DNA of 64,000 nt from Tenacibaculum ovolyticum DSM 18103 (GCF_000430545.1 NZ_AUMF01000010.1:1-64000), one strand, 5' to 3'. Counted from the stretch's first letter, positions 38,751-47,315 are shown. A program made the numbers and translations. The notes: generated by a model not told the origin, from the sequence alone.

Positions 38751-39492
38751 TATTTTGGATTGATTTTGTAATGAGTTGATAAATTCTTTGTTGTTCTTTC
38801 GTAAGTAATGTTAAGTGATTTTGAATCGTTTCTTGGTCGTTTCTTTTTGCAGGACCCGTTTGTGATTCTTCTGGACTTAACGTTGTTATTTTTTGTGCTG
38901 TTTCTTTAATTAACGGATGTAAAACTTCAAAAGGTACTTGATATTTTTCACAAATATCGGCACCCATTTTATACATGTGATTGGTAAAGTTATTTACAAA
39001 AACGGCAGCTGCATGCAAGCTTTTTCGTTGTTCAGAATTAATCGCGTAAATATTTTTTCCGATTGATTTTGCTAGTTTTTCTAAAGTTTTAAAATCTTCC
39101 TTATTTTCTGCTTCTAAACAAAACGGAATTTCATTAAAATCAACTTCTTTGTCTTTCGAAAAACTTTGTAATGGATAAAAGACACCTTTTCTTCCGTTGT
39201 TTTTTAAGGTACTTAATGAAGCGCTACCAGAAGTGTGTACAATGAAACCATTTTTTTTGTCAATTTTTGCAGAAACTTTAGCAATAGCATCGTCAGAAAT
39301 AGCAATAATATAAACATCGGCAGTTACTAATAAATCTAAATTATCAGTAGTATCAACGAGTTGTTTTAAATGTTTAATTTGCTGATTATTCCGAGCATAC
39401 ATTTGTACTAAAGAAACATCTTTAGTTTTACTAAAAGCTTTTGCTAGGTGTGTTGCTACGTTACCGCCTCCAATGATGGCTACTCTAATCAT
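38734..39492 (-). CDS. Rossmann-fold DUF2520 protein
   Basis: The 252-residue protein has an NAD(P)-binding start (MIRVAIIGGGNVATHLAKAF) and a C-terminal DUF2520 helical domain (SLHAAAVFVNNFTNHMYKMG). It resembles 6-phosphogluconate or ProC-like reductases, but no substrate is known. Translational coupling with kdsC is conserved in flavobacteria. Confidence 0.85.
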   Translation of the reverse strand: MIRVAIIGGGNVATHLAKAFSKTKDVSLVQMYARNNQQIKHLKQLVDTTDNLDLLVTADVYIIAISDDAIAKVSAKIDKKNGFIVHTSGSASLSTLKNNGRKGVFYPLQSFSKDKEVDFNEIPFCLEAENKEDFKTLEKLAKSIGKNIYAINSEQRKSLHAAAVFVNNFTNHMYKMGADICEKYQVPFEVLHPLIKETAQKITTLSPEESQTGPAKRNDQETIQNHLTLLTKEQQRIYQLITKSIQNNGKKL

Positions 39493-39663
39493 AGGTACGA
39501 AGATATTGAATTTATGTTATAGTGATTCGTTAAAAATATTTTTTGCATCTTTGCAGCCTTATGTTTGTTTAAGTCCACTTATATAGCTTAGTTGTACACG
39601 ATACAACTCCAAATAATACTCGATATCTTTTTCGAGTAAATCCCTATATTTTAATAATTTATA

Positions 39664-41073
39664 ATGACTGATTACAATAAAACTTCAAAACAAACAATAT
39701 TTTCACTTTTTAAAGATGCTATTTTAGGTAAGCAACAAGATTTTACACAGGGAAGCCTACGTAAGGCTGTTTTTATGTTGGCAATACCGATGATTTTAGA
39801 AATGCTAATGGAATCTATCTTTGCTTTGGTAGATATTATTTATGTATCTAGAGTGAGTGTAAATGCAGTAGCAACGGTTGGTTTAACAGAGTCTGTTTTA
39901 ACCTTGGTGTATGCAGTAGCCATTGGTTTAAGTATGGCGGCAACGGCTTTAATTGCTCGAAGAACAGGAGAGAAAGATGCTAAGGGTGCAAATGAGAATG
40001 CAGTACAGGTTATAATTTTAGGTGTTTTTATTTCGATACTAATTAGTATTGTAGGAGTACTATTTCCGAAAGAAATTTTAGGATTAATGGGTGGGGAACC
40101 TGATTTAATAGCTGAAGGCTATGGGTATACTCAAGTTTTATTAGGAGGAAACATAACGGTAATGCTACTTTTTTTAATTAATGCCATTTTTAGAGGAGCC
40201 GGAAATGCTTCTATTGCAATGTGGACATTAATTTTATCGAACGGTTTAAATATTATTCTCGATCCTATTTTTATTTTTGGTTTAGGGCCAATTCCTGCTT
40301 ACGGAGTAGAAGGGGCAGCTATTGCAACAACAATTGGTAGAGGTGTTGCTGTAGTTTCGCAATTATTGGTATTGTTTTATGGCGCCGGAAAAATAAAAAT
40401 AGTAGTAAAAGATTTAGGTATTAAAGTAGCGGTAATGCTAAATTTAATAAAGGTTTCTTTAGGTGGAATTGGGCAGTTTTTAATAGGTACCTCTAGTTGG
40501 GTGTTTTTAATGCGTATTATTTCAGAATTTGGTAGCGAAGTATTGGCAGGTTATACAATTGCCATACGTATTATGATGTTTACTTTAATGCCTGCTTGGG
40601 GTATGAGTAATGCAGCGGCTACTTTGGTAGGTCAAAATTTAGGAGCCAATCAACCAAAGAGAGCAGAAAAATCGGTTTGGATAACCAGTAAGTACTGTGC
40701 GTACTTTATGGGAATAGTATCTGTAATTTATATCTTTTTTGCACCTACTTTTTTAAGTTGGTTTTCTGAAAACCCGAGTGTGGTTAAAAACGGAGCTTTA
40801 TGTTTGCAGATTATTGCAGCTGGTTACATTGCGTATGCTTATGGTATGGTGGTAATTCAATCATTTAACGGATCAGGAGATACTAAAACGCCAACATATA
40901 TAAATTTTGTGTGTTTTTGGTTATTTCAATTACCATTTGCATATCTAATGGCTATTACATTAAATTTTGGACCAATAGGTGTTTTTTTAGCAATAACATT
41001 AGCTGAGGTACTAATTGCCATTTTAGGAATTTGGCTGTTTAAAAAAGGAAAATGGAAAACGATAAAGGTTTAA
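39664..41073 (+). CDS. MATE family efflux transporter
   Basis: The 469-residue inner-membrane protein has about twelve transmembrane helices and MATE signatures: LAIPMILEMLMESIFALVDI, GLSMAATALIARRTGEKDA, and the second-half equivalent MPAWGMSNAAATLVGQNLGA. MATE proteins export drugs or metabolites by Na+ or H+ exchange. Substrate unknown. Divergent from the DUF2520 gene; 39 bases before bshB1. Confidence 0.92.
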   Translation: MTDYNKTSKQTIFSLFKDAILGKQQDFTQGSLRKAVFMLAIPMILEMLMESIFALVDIIYVSRVSVNAVATVGLTESVLTLVYAVAIGLSMAATALIARRTGEKDAKGANENAVQVIILGVFISILISIVGVLFPKEILGLMGGEPDLIAEGYGYTQVLLGGNITVMLLFLINAIFRGAGNASIAMWTLILSNGLNIILDPIFIFGLGPIPAYGVEGAAIATTIGRGVAVVSQLLVLFYGAGKIKIVVKDLGIKVAVMLNLIKVSLGGIGQFLIGTSSWVFLMRIISEFGSEVLAGYTIAIRIMMFTLMPAWGMSNAAATLVGQNLGANQPKRAEKSVWITSKYCAYFMGIVSVIYIFFAPTFLSWFSENPSVVKNGALCLQIIAAGYIAYAYGMVVIQSFNGSGDTKTPTYINFVCFWLFQLPFAYLMAITLNFGPIGVFLAITLAEVLIAILGIWLFKKGKWKTIKV

Positions 41074-41112
41074 AGGCTATTTTGTAAATTGGCTTATTAA
41101 AAATAAACAAAT

Positions 41113-41829
41113 ATGAAACTAGATATATTAGCGTTTGGAGCGCATCCAGATGATGTAGAGTTAGGTTGTGCAGGTACCATTGCTAAAGAAATTTCTTTAG
41201 GAAATAAAGTAGGTATTGTAGATTTAACAAGGGGTGAATTAGGTACACGTGGTTCTGCAGAGTTACGTGATAAAGAAGCGGCTGTGGCAGCTGACATATT
41301 AGGAGTTTCGGTACGTGAAAACTTAGGCTTTGCTGATGGTTTTTTTAAGAATGATAAAGAGCATCAATTAGCAGTTATAAAAATGATTCGTAAGTATCAA
41401 CCAGAAATTGTGTTATGTAACGCTATTGATGATAGGCATATTGATCATCCAAAAGGAAGTAAATTGGTTTCTGATGCTTGTTTTTTAAGTGGTTTGTTAA
41501 AAATTGAAACAACATTAGATGGTGAGTTGCAGGAAAAGTGGAGACCTAAATTAGTGTACCATTATATACAGTGGAAAAATATTGAACCAGATTTTGTTGT
41601 TGATGTAACAGGATTTATGGATAAGAAGGAGGCATCGGTTTTAGCATACAGTTCTCAGTTCTTTGATCCGAATAGTAATGCACCAGAAACACCAATTACA
41701 AGTAAGAATTTTACCGAAAGTGTAAATTATAGGGCAAAAGACTTAGGTAGGTTAATTGGGGTTGATTATGCAGAGGGCTTTACGTCAGAACGTTACGTGG
41801 CTGTTGAAAATTTAAGTAAATTAATTTAA
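41113..41829 (+). CDS. bshB1: Bacillithiol biosynthesis deacetylase BshB1
   Basis: The 238-residue enzyme deacetylates GlcNAc-malate in bacillithiol synthesis. The zinc motif FGAHPDDVELGCAGT is at residues 9-23, with RGELGTRGSAELRDKEAAVAA, ENLGFADGFF, and DDRHIDHPKG carrying a further zinc ligand. Length and motif order match the BshB1 subfamily rather than broad PIG-L proteins. Confidence 0.93.
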   Translation: MKLDILAFGAHPDDVELGCAGTIAKEISLGNKVGIVDLTRGELGTRGSAELRDKEAAVAADILGVSVRENLGFADGFFKNDKEHQLAVIKMIRKYQPEIVLCNAIDDRHIDHPKGSKLVSDACFLSGLLKIETTLDGELQEKWRPKLVYHYIQWKNIEPDFVVDVTGFMDKKEASVLAYSSQFFDPNSNAPETPITSKNFTESVNYRAKDLGRLIGVDYAEGFTSERYVAVENLSKLI

Positions 41830-41838
41830 AAAAAAGTT

Positions 41839-41868
41839 TTGCAGATAAGAGAAACAGTTGTATATTTG
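41839..41868 (+). promoter_or_regulatory. Promoter of tRNA-His
   Basis: TTG (41839-41841), 19 bases, then TATATTTG (41861-41868), followed by the C-rich discriminator CACCCGCAA. A textbook Bacteroidota promoter. Confidence 0.85.
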
Positions 41869-41884
41869 CACCCGCAAGTTACAT

Positions 41885-41959
41885 GGTGGTTGTAGCTCAG
41901 TTGGTTAGAGTATCGGTTTGTGGTACCGAGGGTCGCGGGTTCGAATCCCGTCTTCCACC
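41885..41959 (+). tRNA. tRNA-His (anticodon GTG), attachment site of an island
   Basis: The extra G at position -1 (41885) faces C73. The anticodon arm CGGTTTGTGGTACCG gives GTG. The T-arm is GCGGGTTCGAATCCCGT. The acceptor stem GTGGTTG against CTTCCAC contains two T-T mismatches (pairs 5 and 6), so the 3' end may have been exchanged on integration. Its last 28 bases form the left copy of the island repeat. Confidence 0.9.
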
Positions 41960-41961
41960 CA
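41932..41961 (+). repeat. attL: left direct repeat of the tRNA-His island
   Basis: GTCGCGGGTTCGAATCCCGT, one differing base, then TTCCACCCA. It matches 48142-48171 at 29 of 30 positions and covers the T-arm and acceptor 3' half of tRNA-His. Confidence 0.88.
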
Positions 41962-41966
41962 AAAGC

Positions 41967-41998
41967 TTAAGTCCCTGTTTTTACAGGGACTTTTTTGT
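41967..41998 (+). terminator. Terminator after tRNA-His
   Basis: AAGTCCCTG (41969-41977) pairs with CAGGGACTT (41984-41992), then a T run. It is just inside the island. Confidence 0.85.
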
Positions 41999-42069
41999 TT
42001 TTTACAATCCTGCAAGATTTACATTTTAAATTAGCGTGACAGCTAACGGGACAAAAATGTAAGTAAAAA

Positions 42070-43308
42070 ATGAAGAAAATTATTTCACTTTCAAGTGGCT
42101 GTTCGGCTACTTATCCTTCGGTTATTCCTAAAAATTGGAAAACAGCCGGTAAAGATTCACTTTTAAAAGACTGGACAATTTATTATTATTTTGAAGATCC
42201 ATTGCACAAAAAGCAATATCCAAAAGGAAAACGAATTCGTACGAAAGGTATGAACGAGTTTAAAACTTTAGGAGAAAGAAGGGAGGCAACCGAAATTCTT
42301 TTACAAGGAATTGTAGATAAGTTGGTAAATAATCACTGGAACCCTATTTCTAAAAATTATATGCAAAATAATGATGCTATTGATGGTAATAAATCGCTGC
42401 TAGACTCATTAAAGTATTACTCAAAAATTAAAAAAGCATCTAAAAGCTACAGGGAAAATATAAAATCTATGATTGGTTTTGTTGAAGTTTCTATTTATGC
42501 GCTACAACTTCAATATAAAAGTGTAAATACTGTAACTAGAAAAGATATAAAAGCAATTTTAAGGCATCAACAAGAAACAAGAGATATATCTAACTACAGG
42601 TATAATAAAATTAAATCTCAGATGAGTTCGTTGTTTGTTGAAATGGTAGAAGATGAAGTAATAGAGCATAACCCTACATACGGAATAAAAAAACTAATTG
42701 TAGATAGCCGATTACGTGAAATTTTAACTGAAGAAGATAGAAAAAGAATTCACTATCATTTAAAATCTAATTTTTACACCTTTTGGCGATTTATGATGAT
42801 TTTTTATTCAAGTGGGGCAAGAATTACAGAAATATTACAAGTACAAGTTAAAGATGTTAATTTAAGTAAGCTAGAGTATAAGGTGTTTATTAAAAAAGGG
42901 CAACTACATAAAGAAGTTATTAAACCTATAAATAAAAACTTTTTTTATTTATGGGCTGAAGTAATAAATGAACAAAATACTAATAGTATTGAAGCGAATC
43001 CAAACCATTATATCTTTTCAAGAGGGCTTTCAAAAGGCGAAAAATCTATAAGGTATGAACAAATAACAAGAAGGTGGAGAGTACATGTTAAGGAGAAGCT
43101 TGGAATAACAGCCGATTTTTATTCTTTAAAGCATTTGTATAGTGATAAAATTTCTGAACAGTTAGATATTGCACACGCCCAAAAATTAAACTCTCATACT
43201 TCTGATAGGATGATGAAAGAGCATTATGCGGTAAATGAAAAACAACGTACCATTAATAGATTAAAGAACGTGGATGCTTCTTTTTATGATGGAAATCAAT
43301 CAGATTAA
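42070..43308 (+). CDS. Tyrosine recombinase (island integrase)
   Basis: The 412-residue protein likely carries out integration and excision at tRNA-His. It has an arm-type N-terminus, a SAM-like core-binding domain (residues about 110-200, IKSMIGFVEVSIYALQLQYK), and a catalytic domain with the first Arg in YSSGARITEILQ, an unusual YSLKHLYSDKI in place of the HxxR box, and SHTSDRMMKEHYAVNE with the terminal His and Tyr nucleophile. The K in place of the second Arg is a visible departure that also occurs in Bacteroidota integrases. Confidence 0.88.
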   Translation: MKKIISLSSGCSATYPSVIPKNWKTAGKDSLLKDWTIYYYFEDPLHKKQYPKGKRIRTKGMNEFKTLGERREATEILLQGIVDKLVNNHWNPISKNYMQNNDAIDGNKSLLDSLKYYSKIKKASKSYRENIKSMIGFVEVSIYALQLQYKSVNTVTRKDIKAILRHQQETRDISNYRYNKIKSQMSSLFVEMVEDEVIEHNPTYGIKKLIVDSRLREILTEEDRKRIHYHLKSNFYTFWRFMMIFYSSGARITEILQVQVKDVNLSKLEYKVFIKKGQLHKEVIKPINKNFFYLWAEVINEQNTNSIEANPNHYIFSRGLSKGEKSIRYEQITRRWRVHVKEKLGITADFYSLKHLYSDKISEQLDIAHAQKLNSHTSDRMMKEHYAVNEKQRTINRLKNVDASFYDGNQSD

Positions 43309-43519
43309 TAATAATATTCGGTTAGCTAATAAATTAGTACGAATTTATAATTTGTATTTACCAAGTTAAAAGCTATTAAAATTAAGAGAAGCTGTTGGGG
43401 TTTAAATGCTTTACGCTTAAAATTAATTAGTATGTTTGAACAAAGAAATAGATACAGGTGTGTTTATAATAGATGTATAGTTAATTATATATGCTTGTTA
43501 GTTGTAATTAAAAAAAGTG

Positions 43520-43894
43520 ATGGAGAAGTTAAAAAGACATATTGGATTAATAATAGCTATAATATTTGCTTTTTTTGACGGAACTCTTGGTCTTATAGAA
43601 TTATTTATTATTGGTGTTTTAACATATATAATTGGTGAAATATTCAAGAGAAAAATTGCTGAAGCAATTGCTAATGTAAATGGATATGCTAACGTTGGTA
43701 ATTTATTAAACAACTATTTTTTTAAAGACAAAAAAAAGAATGGATTAGTTGACTGTTTAATAGGATTTATTTCTGATGCTGTTATAAATAATAAACAAGA
43801 GGAATTCAATCGAAAAATGAAATTATGGACAAATATAACAGAAGTAAGTGTCTTTATTCTATTTACAATTATATCAATAATAATAGATTTTTAA
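43520..43894 (+). CDS. Small membrane protein of unknown function
   Basis: The 124-residue protein (ATG at 43520; a GTG at 43517 is the alternative) has a hydrophobic N-terminal pair of helices (HIGLIIAIIFAFFDGTLGLI, then ELFIIGVLTYIIGEIF) and a C-terminal helix (VSVFILFTIISIII). It sits 4 bases before the nuclease-like lipoprotein gene, so the two are likely cotranslated. An immunity role is possible but unproven. I recognise no family. Confidence 0.55.
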   Translation: MEKLKRHIGLIIAIIFAFFDGTLGLIELFIIGVLTYIIGEIFKRKIAEAIANVNGYANVGNLLNNYFFKDKKKNGLVDCLIGFISDAVINNKQEEFNRKMKLWTNITEVSVFILFTIISIIIDF

Positions 43895-43898
43895 AGTT

Positions 43899-44687
43899 AT
43901 GAAACTAATTATTAAAAATATATTTATTTGCGGTTTACTTACTTTGCTGGGTTGTAGGAAAGTTATTAAAACTGCTATAAAGGAAATATCAGAAAACTCT
44001 ATAGAAAAAGAAGTTAAAGTAATTTCAAAAGAAACAGTAAAAAACATATTTCCGAAGGTTATTAAATCAAAAGAACAGCATATAATAAAGTTAGGTTTTG
44101 ATACCGAGGTAACTAAAAAAAATGTTTTAAAAGTTTTCTCAAAAGACAATAATTTATTAGCTGAAATAAGAGGTAACATAGTAACATCAACTCCTGGTTA
44201 CAATAGAAAGTCTATGAATAAATTTTTAGACCAAAGAAATTTATTACCTAATTCCATTTATAAAATAGAAAATTTTATTTATAAGACTGATAAATTTGGT
44301 AGAGTAACAGAAGCGAGTACTTCTGTGTTTCCTAAATCTATCATGAAAAAACCAAGGTCAAGTTATAGACAAAGTAAAGGTAATTATGAAAAAAATGGAA
44401 TTTTAGATGTTGATGATGGCGGGCATTTATTTGCTAATCAACTAGGTGGCATTTCAGAAATAATAAACATAGTTCCTCAAAATAAAATTTTAAATAGGAG
44501 AGCTTGGAAAATACAAGAAAATTTTATTTTAGAAAACAAAAGGTTTATTAAAAACTATAAAATTAACTTATTATATAATAGTAGTGGGGCTAAGAGACCT
44601 AAAGAAATGATTATGAGTTATGAATTCAAAGGTGAGAAAATAACTAAAGTATTTAAAAATGAAAATAGAATATTAAAGATAGAATAA
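43899..44687 (+). CDS. Lipoprotein with C-terminal DNA/RNA non-specific endonuclease domain
   Basis: The 262-residue protein starts with a lipoprotein signal (IKNIFICGLLTLLGC). After a lysine-rich helical region, residues about 165-255 match the endonuclease NS_2 type used in polymorphic toxins: DVDDGGHLFANQLGG with the catalytic His, then NIVPQNKILNRRAWKIQE. This suggests a secreted or surface nuclease toxin. The short membrane protein just upstream could be its partner. Confidence 0.72.
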   Translation: MKLIIKNIFICGLLTLLGCRKVIKTAIKEISENSIEKEVKVISKETVKNIFPKVIKSKEQHIIKLGFDTEVTKKNVLKVFSKDNNLLAEIRGNIVTSTPGYNRKSMNKFLDQRNLLPNSIYKIENFIYKTDKFGRVTEASTSVFPKSIMKKPRSSYRQSKGNYEKNGILDVDDGGHLFANQLGGISEIINIVPQNKILNRRAWKIQENFILENKRFIKNYKINLLYNSSGAKRPKEMIMSYEFKGEKITKVFKNENRILKIE

Positions 44688-45026
44688 GCTTTAACTAACA
44701 AGACCTACAATTAATGCGGGTTTAGTGTTTAACCCAAAAGTTTGTGTATTTTTACTAAGTCCGTTAAACCTTTTTTGATTTAGCTTTTAAATACAATAAA
44801 ACAAAAAGTTTTAGCTAAGTGCTAAACCGAAAGTCTGCTGACTTTCGATTCCCGCACTAACCATAGTTAAACGTTACCCTATAAAATACAACTTACCACA
44901 AAGCACCTTTAACGAGGTGTTTTTTTATACCAAAAACCCAAGCCTCAACAAACAAACCAAGTTTTATAAAGATTTTCTTTAAATACTACTAGGGATTTGT
45001 TTACAGAAGCTTACAAATTATCTTAT
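44688..45026. other. 339-bp intergenic region with two hairpins
   Basis: CGAAAGTC-TGCTG-GACTTTCG (about 44828-44849) and a terminator-like CACCT...AGGTG followed by T7 (44905-44929) are visible. GCGGGTTTAGTG and CCCGCACTAA words form a loose inverted pair around the first hairpin. No ORF is seen. Confidence 0.5.
44903..44931 (+). terminator. Terminator after the nuclease lipoprotein gene
   Basis: GCACCT and AGGTGT flank a short loop (TTAACG) and are followed by seven T. It ends the transcript ahead of the response regulator gene. Confidence 0.6.
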
Positions 45027-45034
45027 TACATTTG
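45027..45034 (+). promoter_or_regulatory. -7 box of the island response regulator gene
   Basis: TACATTTG at 45027-45034 is identical to the box ahead of the paralogue at 57447. It implies a start site near 45040, which rules out translation from the upstream in-frame ATG at 44997 and supports the ATG at 45060. Confidence 0.65.
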
Positions 45035-45059
45035 TAATGAGTTTAAGAAAAATGGAAGA

Positions 45060-45698
45060 ATGAAGGTGCATATCGTTGATAATCACAAGGTAATTTACGA
45101 AGGTTTTAAGGTGTTGTTAGAAGCATCAGGAATTACAGTTGATGGTTGGAGTAGTAATGGTTTTGAGTTATTAAAATATCTCAAAACGAATACAGCTGAT
45201 GTTTTGATTGTTGATTATAGTATGCCTAATATGGATGGTAATGATGTGTTGCAGTATTTTTTAGATAATAATATTGATCAAAAAATTTTAATGTTTTCGG
45301 GTTATGTAGATTACGATTTTATTAAAAACTCCATGGTTAAAGGAGCTAGAGGTTTTTTATTAAAATCAGAGAATACTGAAAGCATCGTTAAAGCGTTAAA
45401 ACTAGTAAATGATGGGTTTTTATATTATTCGCCAGAAGTGCAAAATATTATTATTGAGCATGAGAGTAAACCGCCTAGTAGCGTTAGTGAAAATGTAAAT
45501 TTAGAAGATATTCTTTCGGGTACACAGGTAGCTATTTTAAAGCTAGTTTTAGAGGGGTATTCAAACGAAGAAATTAGTAAACTAATTAGCATTAAAGAAA
45601 CTACAATAAGAGGTCACTTATTTAGAATGCGAGAAAAACTAGAACTAAAAACAAATGTTGGCTTAGTTAAGTTGGCGCTTAAAAGTGATTTTAACTAA
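45060..45698 (+). CDS. NarL/LuxR-type response regulator (island copy)
   Basis: The 212-residue protein, started at MKVHIVDNHKVIYEG, has a receiver domain (phospho-acceptor Asp in VLIVDYSMPNMDG; LKSE Lys) and a LuxR-type HTH (ILKLVLEGYSNEEISKLISIKETTIRGHLFRMREKL). The usual acidic pair DD near the start is DN here, unlike DD in the paralogue at 57447, which may weaken Mg2+ binding. It heads a three-gene module with a tiny lipoprotein and a membrane protein. No histidine kinase gene is linked. Confidence 0.88.
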   Translation: MKVHIVDNHKVIYEGFKVLLEASGITVDGWSSNGFELLKYLKTNTADVLIVDYSMPNMDGNDVLQYFLDNNIDQKILMFSGYVDYDFIKNSMVKGARGFLLKSENTESIVKALKLVNDGFLYYSPEVQNIIIEHESKPPSSVSENVNLEDILSGTQVAILKLVLEGYSNEEISKLISIKETTIRGHLFRMREKLELKTNVGLVKLALKSDFN

Positions 45699-45767
45699 TA
45701 TTAATTAAGTATAAGTTGTAAAATGTAAGCTTTTGTATCTTTGGGTTTTAACTTAAACTCAATGATT

Positions 45768-45929
45768 ATGAAAAAAATATTATTAGCAATATTCGTGGTA
45801 AGCTTTGCATTTATTTCTTGTACCGATGATACAGAAGAACATGAAGAACTTATTAAAGCAACTCAAAGTATTGATAAAGGAAAGAATGTTACCACAGATC
45901 ATGGTAGTGATGACGACGATAACGAATAA
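45768..45929 (+). CDS. Tiny acidic lipoprotein of the response regulator module (island copy)
   Basis: The 53-residue protein (start MKKILLAIFVVSFAFISC) has a lipobox with Cys18, then TDDTEEHEELIKATQSIDKG and an Asp-rich tail (GSDDDDNE). The mature part is only about 36 residues and strongly acidic. Its 3' end overlaps the start of the membrane protein gene by 20 bases, an arrangement repeated in the second module at 58157-58330. Function unknown; a surface signal or partner of the membrane protein is possible. Confidence 0.75.
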   Translation: MKKILLAIFVVSFAFISCTDDTEEHEELIKATQSIDKGKNVTTDHGSDDDDNE

Positions 45930-46590
45930 ATACAACATCGCTGTTTATTTGATTTTAGTGTTAGCTGCAACCTCTTTTTATATGCATAAATTTATAGAGC
46001 CTTATAGTCAAGAGGTAGTTGATAATAGAAAAGAACATATTTCTTTAAAAAAAACTAGAGATTTAGCTTATAAGGAAATGAAAAATAATCCAGCTAACTC
46101 TTTAGCTGTAATGAAATATTTAGCAGCTAAGAGTGAGGCTGATATTGCGTGGAGTACATTAAAGAAATCAAAGAAGGCTCAAAAATTTATTGGATTTAGT
46201 TCTTTACACGATTTTTTAGAAAGATTTGGATTAGCTTGTTTTATTTTTATTTATGGAGTGTTTAATTTAGTACGCTCCTTTTATTATGATAGGAAAAACT
46301 TCTCAAGTAAACTATTTCATGTTTTTGTTATATCTGTAGGATTTTTTTACTTTTTTTGGGTATTCAATAAATTCCAAGATTTTAGCAAAGCAACATACTT
46401 TTTAATAACACTTGTTTCTGCTTCTTTTTTAGCGGTTGGTGTGTATTTTTTTACAAAATTCAAACAAAGTTATATTAACAGTTTAAAAGGTGACATTAGA
46501 GAAATATCACGCTTTACAGTTTTAAATACTAAACCAGGTAAACAAAAAGAAATGTTTAACTTGTTTAATAAGTTGTTAAAATCAAAATAA
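45910..46590 (+). CDS. Multi-pass membrane protein of the response regulator module (island copy)
   Basis: The 226-residue protein, started at MTTITNKYN (in-frame ATG at 45901 is possible), has an N-terminal helix (VYLILVLAATSFYMH), a soluble helical region to about residue 105, then three helices including YFFWVFNKFQDFSKATYFL, and a basic cytoplasmic tail (LNTKPGKQKEMFNLFNKLL). It is clearly related to the protein at 58305-58991 (YFFWIFQQFQDFSKPMYFL). I recognise no family. Start overlaps the lipoprotein gene, so translation is coupled. Confidence 0.75.
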   Translation: MTTITNKYNIAVYLILVLAATSFYMHKFIEPYSQEVVDNRKEHISLKKTRDLAYKEMKNNPANSLAVMKYLAAKSEADIAWSTLKKSKKAQKFIGFSSLHDFLERFGLACFIFIYGVFNLVRSFYYDRKNFSSKLFHVFVISVGFFYFFWVFNKFQDFSKATYFLITLVSASFLAVGVYFFTKFKQSYINSLKGDIREISRFTVLNTKPGKQKEMFNLFNKLLKSK

Positions 46591-46612
46591 TAGTAACTAC
46601 ATAAATATAACA

Positions 46613-46640
46613 AACCCCGAGTATATGCTCGGGGTTTTGT
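46613..46640 (+). terminator. Terminator of the island signalling module
   Basis: AACCCCGAGTATA pairs with TATGCTCGGGGTT (ACCCCGAG/CTCGGGGT) with a T run after it. Confidence 0.88.
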
Positions 46641-46731
46641 TTATAGTAAATTTAGGGTTTTGTTTACGGTAATTTATTGGTTTTGTTTACAAGCAGTCAT
46701 ATTGATTATAGATACATTTATAAAAAAAAAT

Positions 46732-46917
46732 ATGGCAATGTATTTAAAAAAGGTTAATGAAATAGATAAAGAAGTTGAGAGAATTAAAACTTGTGATACT
46801 CTTAGTGATATAGAGAAACTTTACCACCTTACAATTCTTAAAAATGAATTAATAAATATTAAAAAGAGTGTTAAAGATAGTCGAAAGAGTACTTTAAAAT
46901 GGTATTGTTTAAACTAA
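46732..46917 (+). CDS. Small hypothetical coiled-coil protein
   Basis: Starting at MAMYLKKVNEIDKEVERI (46732) the frame gives 61 residues, mostly helical and charged (KLYHLTILKNELINIKK), ending STLKWYCLN. The frame is open upstream to 46660 with a hydrophobic lead that may be part of it. No family is recognised and no clear promoter is seen, so this is a weak call. Confidence 0.35.
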   Translation: MAMYLKKVNEIDKEVERIKTCDTLSDIEKLYHLTILKNELINIKKSVKDSRKSTLKWYCLN

Positions 46918-47067
46918 AGGTGTTTTAAACAACTTAGAACTTATTATTGTATATACTATTAATACCTTTTTTAATAATGTTTTACTTAAAGGTTTGTTAA
47001 ATACTACAATATTACATCTTGTATGTAATGTTGTAGTATGTTAAAAATAACCTTTTATATCTCCTAG

Positions 47068-47121
47068 AACGAAATATTTTGTATATAAAACGAAATATTT
47101 TGTATATAATATGTATATTTG
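47068..47121 (+). promoter_or_regulatory. Promoter with two tandem operator-like repeats
   Basis: AACGAAATATTTTGTATATA occurs twice, starting at 47068 and 47089 (21-bp period), directly before TATATTTG (47114-47121). Each repeat contains AAATATTT. The repeats lie where an activator or repressor would sit. Confidence 0.65.
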
Positions 47122-47126
47122 CACAA

Positions 47127-47315
47127 GTAAAAAGGTTATTAGTTTTTAAACTAATAACCCTTATACTTAAAGTAAACCTAATTAAACAACTCGTAGGAAA
47201 GTTATGTTAATAGGTATAAGTCTTTAAGAACTTTGAGAATTTGAAATAAAATTTTTAAGAATTTAATTCTTAGTTTCGTTAATTTGAATAAAGCCTTAGG
47301 CTTACTTTTGTTTTT
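47127..47315 (+). ncRNA. Candidate non-coding transcript in the island
   Basis: Downstream of the promoter at 47068-47121 there is no usable ORF (ATG at about 47203 gives seven codons). The transcript would hold a GGTTATTAG/CTAATAACC hairpin near its 5' end and end at AAGCC-TTA-GGCTT with a T-rich tail. Supported only by promoter and hairpin pattern. Confidence 0.35.

Noticed and set aside
44700..44880. Integron attC-like site after the nuclease lipoprotein gene
   Set aside because: GTTAAAC near 44870 fits one core site, but no matching inverse core with correct spacing is present and no integron integrase is seen.
44997..45059. Longer N-terminus for the island response regulator
   Set aside because: The extra 21 residues are not receiver-like, and the -7 box at 45027-45034 lies inside them, so they cannot be in the mRNA.
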